Origin: Annulohypoxylon bovei var. microspora
Lineage: Eukaryota > Ascomycota > Sordariomycetes > Xylariales > Hypoxylaceae
Direction of reading: 5' to 3'
Length of the DNA: 64,000 nucleotides
Assembly (NCBI GenBank): GCA_022836615.1
Contig: MU405254.1
Coordinates: 186,001 to 250,000 of the forward strand
The translations under genes and the position numbers were made by a program. This document shows positions 35,342-45,500 of this stretch, one piece after another (position 1 is the first letter of the stretch; each line of letters begins with the position of its first letter). Below the pieces are notes generated by a model. It worked only from the letters and a program-made list of their open reading frames with translations, was not told the origin of the DNA and searched no databases.

Positions 35342-35512
35342 TGTCACGGCAAACAGCTCCACTTTTGAGGCAGCCCAAACCCACTAGGGCTCAAACGTAC
35401 AAAAACCTGTTTCTCACGATCGTGAGAAACAGCGGTCTCTTAGATGCAATTAACATAGTTAATCCACGATTCGCCTTTTGAGCTGCGATATCCCTGATCA
35501 GTAAGCGTGATA
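35342..35512 (+). repeat. 5' LTR, 171 bp
   Basis: Same length as the right LTR and differing only at three positions within a 17-bp stretch near 35450-35462, all CA in the right copy and TA here. It contains a perfect 24-bp palindrome, TGTTTCTCACGA plus its reverse complement, in the middle. Confidence 0.95.
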
Positions 35513-35525
35513 GTTATGAGCCCGG
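35513..35525 (+). other. Primer-binding site, initiator-tRNA anticodon type
   Basis: GTTATGAGCCCGG begins at the first base after the LTR. Its first 11 bases are the reverse complement of the anticodon stem-loop of eukaryotic initiator tRNA-Met (GGGCUCAUAAC), not of the tRNA 3' end. This half-tRNA priming is the mode used by Drosophila copia and many fungal copia-like elements. Confidence 0.8.
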
Positions 35526-35609
35526 TAGCACAAGGCTTCCGACGACTTGATCACTTAGCTGATTAATATCCCAGCTCGTACGTTCTTTACAAGTTTAATA
35601 AAATACACG

Positions 35610-36701
35610 ATGTCGTATACGAGCAGCAAGATCATTGCTCCTATGATCAACGATATATCATCTAACATTCCTGTAGCCCTGAAATTTGATGGATTAGATA
35701 CCTGGTAAGAATGGTATATCCTTTTGCGATCATACGTACGATTTTAGGATGTATGGGATCGAGTAAATCCCAGCCTCTCAGATTTACCGCTAAATACGAA
35801 ACCACTTCAACCATCTATGTTCGAATAACTGGTGGAACAGGAATTACGAAAAACGCCGGCCCTATTGCAAAAACAAATCGAAGAAACGTACGATCGTAAG
35901 CGTAAAGATTACCTAATGCTTTTTACCGAATATACGAGCAAATCGAGCCGGGTTTTGTCGATATGGAATTGGATAGCGGCCACAGTTGCCCCGGTGCTTT
36001 TTTTTTCAGCTTTGTCCGAGCTAGAACTGGCTAATCAAGAGCCAATAGTTCAAAGGGTGGTTAGGAAACTGGAAGAAAGAAATGCCCCTACAAAAGAGAG
36101 TATCGTGGATAATACACGAACCCAGTATATCCAGGCTCTCGAGAAGGCTCGTGTAAAGGGCGTATCGTTTACGGTGTGGTATATATAGTGGCGAGATGCT
36201 TATATACGTGTCGAAGTAGCGAAGATCTTTGAGATTTAGGGATCGCTGGCGATTAGGGCGTTTTTATATGTTGTGGGGGCTAGGATGTCGATAGGGTGGG
36301 CTTAGCAACAGCTCAGCGAGATAGCTCGAGCTGAGGCCCTCGGTTTGCCTAAGCTCACCTTGGAGCAGTACGGCAAGTGGTTTGATACGATGAATAGGAC
36401 GTCTAATGAGGCTGCTGTGGGCGACGGGGTGGAATGGAGCTACGCTGCTGTTGAGCGAAAGCATACTGGCCACAGCTGCCCTTGCCTGAATAACCCCGAA
36501 GAAACACATCCCTGGCCACCTCACGATTGCCGTAAGTTGGATTACGTGATCACGGGAAAGAAGCACGAACAGCTTCTATACCCACCGAGTGAGGGGGTGG
36601 CCAAGGAGATCAGGGCTCGATACGAATCGCCGCATTGGAAACACCTGAAGGCTAAGATCGAGAAGAAACAGGGGTCGTGGTCAGGAGCCGTTTCGGCTTA
36701 A
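35610..36701 (+). pseudogene. Gag-like frame of the LTR element, broken by six TAA/TAG codons
   Basis: One reading frame can be followed without a frameshift from ATG 35610 to the terminal TAA at 36699-36701 (363 codons). It is interrupted at 35706 (TAA), 35745 (TAG), 35826 (TAA), 36186 (TAG), 36237 (TAG) and 36303 (TAG). None is TGA: each could come from CAA or CAG by a single C-to-T change, as expected from RIP. The first part has the copia gag pattern FDGLDTW, EWYILLRSYVRF, DVWDRVNP; the end has a Cys/His cluster (HSCPCLNN, PPHDCRKLDY) that may be a degenerate zinc knuckle. The protein cannot be made from this copy. Confidence 0.85.
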
Positions 36702-37111
36702 ACGAGTGGGTGGGAGCTCCAGGAAGCCAGTTTTCGGACCAGGAATATCCTGCGGGGTGCTTTCCTGAGTCTCAACCCTATGGGCTTTACATGGTGACGA
36801 TCAGGGTATTCGCTTACGGGTGGTCCGCCACGGGACTTACAAGCTGCTTGATGCACTTGGTAAGGGCTCACGAGCGGGGCCGTTATCTTCAACGTTTCTT
36901 TTATAATTATTCGATATAATCGAGTCTTCTCAGGGTATATACAGCCCTAGGGGATCGATTATTTAATCAAGGCAGGCCCCTTTGTGGGGGGTGCCTTCGA
37001 AACAAGGAAAAACGTGTACAATAGATCGAGAAATCGGGGAGTGGGAGCTGCCTTTCGCTCTTTTATAGATCTCTGAATAGCTTCATGAACTGCTCAGAGA
37101 TCTAGGGGGTG

Positions 37112-37282
37112 TGTCACGGCAAACAGCTCCACTTTTGAGGCAGCCCAAACCCACTAGGGCTCAAACGTACAAAAACCTGTTTCTCACGATCGTGAGAAAC
37201 AGCGGTCTCTTAGATGCAATCAACACAGTCAATCCACGATTCGCCTTTTGAGCTGCGATATCCCTGATCAGTAAGCGTGATA
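37112..37282 (+). repeat. 3' LTR, 171 bp
   Basis: The right LTR, followed directly by TACCT (37283-37287). It keeps three CA dinucleotides that are TA in the left copy and carries the same 24-bp palindrome (37178-37201). Confidence 0.95.
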
Positions 37283-39605
37283 TACCTATTATCACATAAG
37301 CCTTAGGTTGTACCGGACACAACTAAAGTGGTAAGCAGTGCTATAGTAACATCAGTATAAAGGATACAAGCTACGTAGCCATCTGCTTACTTTTCGATCT
37401 TCGGAACTTGCCTTGAATCAAGAACAGGCTTAAGGTCACGGTGAAGGAACGGAAGACCAATCAATAAGTAAGCATTATGAGATGTAACGCTATTCTACTT
37501 CACGGCACACGACTAACCTTACGTTACATGAGGCTGGGAAACTATGCCTTAAACACCTTTAATATCCGGACTACGGTCTCAGCGACTTCGGACATATGAG
37601 ACATGGCTGTGCGCCCTTCGCTGTTCTTCGACTGTTTCGTACAAGAAGAGTAGAACTGAAACATAAAGTGGCTGTCGTGAACTACCGAATAAGATAGGTA
37701 TTTGTGGGTACCTACCTTATGGAGGGCGTTAGAGATCTACATCATTCGGAGTTGAACAGAAATTCAGGTACAACCTTCGAATATCTACCTAGGCAGGTAT
37801 AGCCAAAAGGTTGACGCGCATACATACCTAGGTACTAGTGACGAGGCACAATCCGCCACGATGAAACAGCTCAGCGGCATGTCGCTTGGTTGTCGGGTCA
37901 TGTTGAGATATTTTCGGGCCGGACACATGCTTAGCTCCTTATTTTGTGAATATCAGCAAGTGCCTTTCTGTAAAAGATCGGACGCCTATAGCACTCCAAA
38001 GATATGATGTGTTCTAAGTTCCAGCCAATTATTCTACATTTCCCGTCGTCGACAGTTAGATATCTAAGTTCTTATGCGTTTACTTTTTACAACGGCTTCG
38101 AATGTGCTCCATCATACTAGTCGGCCCGTTCTCGGTTCATCGGAAGACCTCCTAGCAGAATGATACTTCTTGCCTAGGGAAGAGATACATTATATTAGTC
38201 ATTAGGTAGTTAATAGCGAAGTCTTCAATTAACCTGTAACTCGATTTCATTTTCAATGAAACCTTGGTAGACTCAAGTGTCGATGGAAATCATGTACGAC
38301 AGCGTTCGGTTTTCATGAAATTGCTATTATTTCCAAACACAGCGATGACGGAATTTAATATACACTGCATACCATTTAATATATTCTCGCTGTAAGGTTC
38401 TGTTAAACTATAGCAAATTTATATCTAAAACATAACATTAATAGTTATATGGTGGAAGTTAAAGCGAACTAACCCAAATACCTTAGCCACGTATGAAACT
38501 AGGAAAGACATCTGGAAAGGCTGTTATATTTCGAGTTAAATAAGTAATCATTAACATTCATGTCTGTCATTCTATAGATTACAAAGCCATAACCCTTTAA
38601 CTTACCATGAGAAAATGGTGATCAGGTATCAGTTATTGGCGGCTTTATGCGGTACGCCTACCTACCTACCATTATGTACCTACGTAGTTACCTAGGTTCG
38701 TATAATTATTGAAATATCATTTCATACCATATAAGTACATCTTAAATTGACATTAAACCTTTGATCACATTGGTACTTACATACTTACTATCGTAACTTC
38801 TTCTAAAATGAAAAGGGGTAGTTACACATGTATGACAATAGGGGGCTTAGTCCTGATGTTCATACTCGCTTGGTAGATAACTAACCCGACGATTCCCGAG
38901 CCCCCTGAATGCTACAGAACATTTCCTCAATGGCCAGACTTAGAGGAAACAGGAACACGTGTGTCTGATTGCTGGGTTCTAGTACAGTAAGTAGGGATGG
39001 CTCTTAATGCTGTGGCACGTAGCACCGCATACCCGTTGCCCATGCGGCAGGCATGTCAGAACCATAACATCTATCTCGTGTACATATTTAATAACCTTGG
39101 AAGCACTCCTCCTTAATTTTTATGCAGGCATGGGCTAATGAGGATAACGTGTGGAATCGAATCAAATCTCTTTCTAACTAGTCCTGTACGTATACGCGGA
39201 GTCCAACCACCTCCCTTGAACTCCATCTTTCTAAATATCCACACATATGTAAAACAGCGCCTGGCGCTCCGTAGATCGAGTTGACAAAAAGCCTAGATCA
39301 AAAGACAAAACAGCGTAATACCACCCGTGTCTTACTCATAACCGTACCAGCACCTCTTAACACAACGCCTCGCTCGCCTCCGGGCATTCTCAGCTATTCA
39401 AACAAGTAACCATTTGCACACTGACCTTTTTCCAAACCTGATTCATTCATTGCCGTCCGGGGAATCATTTTGGTCAACCGATAATTGAAAACAAACCGCT
39501 CAGCCTAATCCGTTTTGTAACACCCCTGAAACAAGGAAGTAAACGCCTGTCACCAGCCCAGTATTTACACTAGAACGAAGAAAAAACACGCCGTGATGAT
39601 TTAAT
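37283..39605. other. Gene-free interval downstream of the LTR element and xlnR
   Basis: AT-rich intergenic sequence with no splice-consistent gene. It holds one exact TACCTAGGTA (37825-37834) and dense ACCTA/TAGGT runs at 37780-37800 and 38655-38697. The first 200 bases downstream of the xlnR stop should be its 3' UTR. The 60-codon frame at 39500-39682 is xlnR 3' sequence in another frame. Confidence 0.55.
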
Positions 39606-42554
39606 TCACAAGGCCAAACCTGTGCCATCTCCGGTCCATCGGTATAATGCAAGAAGCTCCCGGCGGCGTTGGTGCTGCTCACCGAGGTCTTCGGGCACGC
39701 GACCGCGAACTTGAGCTAGAGCACTACGCATTACCTTGCTAAAATTCCGCTAACGAGGACGTTAGCTAGATTCAATTGAATTAATATGAAGCATATGTAT
39801 AACTTACTTGATACTCAGTGTTGAGCGTAACGACACATGCTTCATGCGCGCGGATGATAGTTTCGCAGGCGCGGACGACGCTGGCCGAAGCTTCAAGCTG
39901 CAACTTATCGGCGATAAGTAGCAATAGGAATGAACCCTGCAAGAGATATATCCCGAAGAAGAAGGGCATGAACTCAAGGCCAGGGTCGTATTCAAGAATA
40001 TTGCTGATAGCCTCTGCGGCAGACACAGCGTGTCCTGTAGCTGTGATGAAGCCCTGTGATGAGATCCACAAGTCGTTGTCGTCAAGGAGATTAATGGGGT
40101 CCCATTTTCCGGTGAGTAGAATGTGTAGTACGTGCATAACGTGTGTGCCGTAAGACATGACAATGCGGGTTTGAATATCGGACTCAGTCATGCGCGAAGA
40201 GCTCGTATGTACAGATCTTCCTGATGGCGAGCCGATCTGATCTAGCTCCGAAGGCATCTCTAGAGTAGCAGACTGTTCATTTTTCTCCTCGGAAGAGTTG
40301 AAATGCCTTTGTTCAAACTTCTTTAAGCTCTGCTCATACGCTTCAAGATGACGCACAATCTCAGCCTGCTGGTCGTCCCATTCCCTAGCCGAGCGGAATC
40401 CGATACCGAATCGAGGGTGATTACGTGCGTGGTGAAGATCGACGATCTCGCCCAATATGGTCATCAGGGGTAAGAAGTAACCGAAGATGCTGTGACCAGT
40501 GCACTCGAAGTGTGGTCCATGTACGCGGCTACCGTCAGTACCTGCTTGCTCTGATAAGGCCGGGTCTGTCGTGTGGGAATTGAAGTTTCCGTTTTGCCAT
40601 TCGGTATCATCCATAGGTTGGAGAAGACCCTCACATTCAATATCCAGGAGGAACAGTGGTCGGTTGTAGCACAAGGCTAGATGGCGGTCCACGATGTATG
40701 TGAGCCACCAAATTCGCCGTCGCTCTTCTCGTTCCTCCTCGGTAACAGTTCCAGGAACGACATTATTGCCTAGCCCATCCTCGGTTTCCCCATCAGCATC
40801 GACCTCGTTACTACTAGTACTTTGGGCCATCGAAGGTACGCTCGGTGGAAGCTCTCGGCCAAGTTTTAACTCTCTCGCAAGAGACCACGCAGCATTCCAC
40901 CATCGGAGACTAGCACCCTTGTATTCGCTCGCGGAAACTACTGTAGCTAGATGAATATAAGTGATGACATCGTCAAGCGTTCCCGCAGCACCAAAAGCTC
41001 CAGATTCTCCAGTCAGGTTTTCTATGCTCATAGAGCCTGGAAGGGCAACTCCTAACCCCCCCAGAGCCACGCCGTCTATAACTGGGCTAGAAACTGGCGA
41101 AGCTTCCCCAGACGGTGTGTGAATTAATGGCTTTAGCAAGCTGACAGTGAGTTCAAGTAGCTTTTGACAGATCTTGCCCCTTGCGGATGGAACACTAGTC
41201 AAGAACGGAGCATCACTCGTCTGTGCTGCCACCCAAAGCATGCTTGCTAATAATGCTGGCTGACATTGTCGAGGTTTGCTTGGATGTAGGAATGATCGTT
41301 TCCGAAAGACGAAACCAAGAACGTAAGGTGACATTGGGTGTGCGTGAGCGGAAGACGAGCTCGCGAAGTATAAATCGATCAAATCGCAAGCGAGGGAAAC
41401 GGGGATTATGTTCCCAAGATGGGGTATTAGCGGGTTGAGAACTGGATACCTTAACTGGTGGTGGTAGTTGTTTTGGGGAATGTGAGATTGAAATTGTGGG
41501 GGAGGCGAGGACATTGACATCCATCCTCCCGGAGAGGTGGGCTCTCCACCTATTGGATATGCGCTGAGAGGACTGGTTCCTATTCGAAATGTCGGTTGAG
41601 CGTTCGTTGAGTAGTTGGTAGGACTCTGGGCCTGTAGTGCGTAGGGAATCTCAGGATAGTTTGAAGAGAGATTGCCCTGGTTAGTGCCATATGCGTTGTG
41701 CGTAGATCCACCCATTAAATGCCCCATTCCTTGCCTGTCATATGGGTTTTGCACATTCCCGTACCCGTTGAGGTCTAACGAGGTAGGGCTGTCGAGCTGA
41801 TCTCTTTCCATAGCCCCTGGGTGACCTGTCAAATGCTGCTGGTGGGAACTTAATTCTGCTAAGCTGTCAAGGCTCCCTGTCCTCTGACTACGTTGTATGC
41901 CATCCTCGCTGATGTCATTAAGCGCCTTGTCACTGGAGTTTGACTGTTCCGGCTTCACAGACGATGTGCTGTCCATTTGTTGCTCTGTAGAGGGCTCGCT
42001 ATCGTCATTCTGGTTGGGAGATTTCTGTCCGTTCTGAGAGGTAGCGGCGGCGGCGGCCTGAGCAGCAGCTTGCTGGGCAAGATCCTTGCGGGAAGCTTTG
42101 CCTCGCTTCTTACGTTCTCGGATATACTCACAGCCAAGCCCAAATTCTGACTCTATTAGTGCCTTGATTCAGTCCTAAGATCTCTCCATACAGGTAATCA
42201 CCAACCTATGCAATGAGCGCAAGGGTGCTGTCCATCACACTTGGTCCTGAGCTGGTTGCACTGGTCGCAAGCCCTGCTTATTCTTCTTCTAATAGGACCG
42301 GCTGCTCCTGTGGCTCTTGTGCTCGGGCCCCCGTAGGGATGCTGCCTATGCTTTGGCTGTGGTGCTCGGGCTAAATGTGGCGCGTGTACTCCTACGTGCT
42401 GTTGAAGATGCTGGAGAGTGTATTGCGATCCATGACCGAAAGTATCTAAGCTAGCTGCGTGGAGGTGGCCTCCAGGTACATGAGCATTGGAGAGCAGTGT
42501 GTTAGAAGGCAGCGCGTGGTACGGTGAAAACCGTTGAAGTGGATTAGACAACAT
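39606..42554 (-). CDS. xlnR: Xylanolytic transcriptional activator XlnR/Xyr1
   Basis: Zn2Cys6 activator of xylanase, cellulase and D-xylose catabolic genes; binds GGCTAAA-type sites. Three minus-strand exons: 42554-42206, 42146-39808 and 39749-39606; introns of 59 and 58 bp; 943 residues, as in Trichoderma Xyr1. The binuclear zinc cluster is split by intron 1: C96-x2-C99-x6-C106-x5-C112-x2-C115-x6-C122. Next come a basic linker ([13 protein letters not shown]), a Gln/Ala run, a Ser/Pro-rich region, the fungal-TF homology domain (about residues 320-760) and the conserved C-terminus [17 protein letters not shown] to [12 protein letters not shown], which appears only when intron 2 is removed. 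The intron 1 donor is GTTGGT, an uncommon form; retention would stop translation inside the zinc cluster. Identification is secure. Confidence 0.97.
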
Positions 42555-45500
42555 ATTCGAGTAATCCGTGGCTGCGAATATTACTCGATACACCTTTGGT
42601 GAAAACAATGATGTGTCGACGACCTCGTCTAAACTTGTGTGTCATGAACGATAGGCAACTTCGAACGAGTGCAGGTAGTTGGGCGAAGCGTAAATGTGTC
42701 TAAACTACGAGAAGCCCGTCTCGTATCGGGAGGTGCGAGATAGCTTAAGCTATATGTTTGTCGAAGAGCGGTTGTATCTTGCAGTTCTTGGCGAAGCGTA
42801 GCCCTTCTAGACAGCGGCACTTGGACGGACCGAAAACCTTTTTACTGTGGAGATCTAGAGGCATGAGCATGACAGTATATTCAACAGCATAAAAAAATCC
42901 AAAATAGGTAGTCAAAAAGGATCGCCACGGTAGTATAACAGACGGCACTCGTTTGCACAGCGCGGATGCCAATGGCATGCGGCGGGGTTGGAGGGTAACG
43001 AATCGACAACGGGTCGAGTACAGGGGGTTAGGGGATGAAGGTGAACATACAAGATACGGAATACGGACGTGTTCCACAGTAGCGTAGTGAATCCGACTTT
43101 CTGTTACTCTTCGCAAGCTCCCTAGCAATAGTAGTAGTCTTAAGTAAGGGACCGCCAGAAAATTCGGAAGGACGGTGGACCAAAGGAAGTATAGAAACGG
43201 TCAGGTCTAACCAAAGTAATCTCTCTTTAAGACTAGAGTACTGTCATGGACGAGGGCAAATAAAGTCTGCGTTCTTGGCATGCAGGCAAAGAGAGGTTCC
43301 TGCTTGTCTCTGTGGATTCAATTGGAGAATAGGTACCCCTTCTCATCGGTGCAATATCGAGAAGCGCAGGTAGATTGACGACGCAATATACAACGGCGGA
43401 ACAGGTTCAAGGTGATGGAGCGACGAGATGTGGATGTGATATGTGAATTCTGGTTATTCTAGTAACAACCCTCTCCCTAGAGGGATTTCCCCTCGGGGTA
43501 TTTTGCTATACGACCCGCTTTCTAACTTGAGTGGAAGACATGGGGCTGGCTGGATTGCAGGGATTTATAATGGCATACAGGCGACGGTACCTCACGTACC
43601 TAGGTAGACACATGCCTACATAGTAGGTAGATTCGGGCGACTAGGTGACTAGGACCGACTAGTCTACATGCTTGTAGATGGGAAAAATTTCGAGTCAGGA
43701 ATAACGACCGAGGATAAGGCACACTAAGTCAATGAGGCCCACATCGGTGTGAATCCTTGGAATCAAATAATGTATGTTTCAAATCTTCGAAGAGACGGAC
43801 ATGATGAGAATATGGTAAGGTATAGGCCAGCCCATTGCATATATCAATTAGGTGAGCGGGTTGAGGTGTGTTGCTGGGAGTGACAAGGTAGGTAGCACCA
43901 TATTGCTATGTTGCAGCCTCATCTTCATACAGCTTTCGCACTTGCAGAAGAGATTCTCGCTTGTGAAAAGTAGACATAAAAAGTAGCTCGCTCCCCATCG
44001 TCTATTAGGGCCGTCTGCACTGGAGTATCGGAGAAGGGTGGAGGGAATGAAGCGCAAGTGGTAGCCAAGGGTGTCATGACTGGACTGTGCCATCCCTGAT
44101 ACCCCAGCTGCCTACATAGTTGGTATGATCCTTGGCAAGCATGGGGACCCGCAAACTTCCCCAAGCCGGACGGAAAGTAGCTTCATATTCGGCTAGGGTA
44201 TCGCCGAAGAGTTCCTATCAATTTTCAGCATAGTTTCGCTAATAATTAGACAGGCATATCGTCTGATGCCTCAGCTTTTCCTCTTCTTTTCTCGTCCTTG
44301 AGATGACCGCTTTCGTTTCACACATGCCGGTAGCTATGACCACTATGGCGGCGTCTAAAGCCGGCCGGTAAGTCAATTACCTAGGTACCTAGGTATGCCC
44401 CCGATGATACCTTGCCGAACGTCCCATCTTCGCTAGGTTCATCGTCATCTTTTTGAGATCATCTCTTAGATCCTAGCGACTCCGGGGTGACAGACGAAAT
44501 TTTGCGTCTGTACAAGTCCTAGCTAGGGCTTTCATCCCATGTTGTAATAAGATGTCTGGAGTTGTAGATCATAGGGACGACCCGAGAAGTAAATCAGTGG
44601 TTCTGATCTTTCTCCACGATCTCTCTAATTACGATAGAGGATCGTACGGAGAAGTGGTATGATGAACCTCGGTGTGCAGATCTCTTAGGGCATGGACAGA
44701 TAGATTAGCCCACTACACACACATAGGGCCGTAATAAGTAACCGGTGGCCAATCTTGAGTAATAGATTAGGGGTCCATGATGGCGATGCTTTAAGGTTGG
44801 GTCGTTCAGGGCCGTCTGATCTCGTTTTCGGAATGATGTAGGGTTACAGTGAGAGGTATGGTGGTTTATGCCAATCATGTCTCGATGTAGCCATTTGTTG
44901 ATGAAGGTCCCTAAAAGTGTCATGAGCTTAAGTGAAGATGTTGAAAACGGAATGGTGGGCGGTGGCTGAAAAGTGTGGTAGGTTTTAAGTGTTGGTCAAT
45001 GCACACAGTGTGATGTTAACTTAGAATATAAACTGTGGCAAGAGCGGCGGCGGGGTTTGTCATTGTAACACATCAATTAAGCGAGGCTTTCAGCATCTAG
45101 TTATTACATAAGCTCACTAAATGGTTTGGGGTCAGGTGGCTTTTCTTGAATACCTACCAGGTATTCTCACACTGTATTTTTGAACCTGATTCTTGACAAC
45201 ATTGAACTCTTTGAAGTAAAAGTGAAACTTCATCCTCACATGATCTTTTATCTTATTACTACGCAGCCACGATTTCGTCAACATCTATATGTTCGTTCTT
45301 ATTACAAGTGCCAACTGTTTAGTAACAAGACTTGCCGTACAGCTTCTGATTCAAGCCTGTCAATTACAAAATCGCAAACCTCGATGATACCCCGGAACCA
45401 GGGTTTCCCACAACCCGACCTCAGTTTTCAATACGCATATTCTATTGCAATATATAGGACATACTATGTGCTATAGCCTCTTGCTTCAAACCTACCATAT

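Larger units (their letters stand above)
35342..37282 (+). mobile_element. Non-autonomous copia-like LTR retrotransposon, 1941 bp
   Basis: A structurally complete element: two 171-bp LTRs, a 5-bp target duplication TACCT on both sides (35337-35341 and 37283-37287), a primer-binding site directly after the left LTR, one gag-like frame, and a purine-rich GGGGGTG tract right before the right LTR. LTR ends are TGTCACG...CGTGATA, an imperfect inverted repeat. No protease, integrase or reverse transcriptase sequence is present, so it must be mobilised by an autonomous relative. The internal frame fits the N-terminal gag region of fungal Ty1/copia elements (FDGLDTW, WDRVNP). An inverted pair AGATCTCTGA/TCAGAGATCT lies before the polypurine tract. 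Confidence 0.93.
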
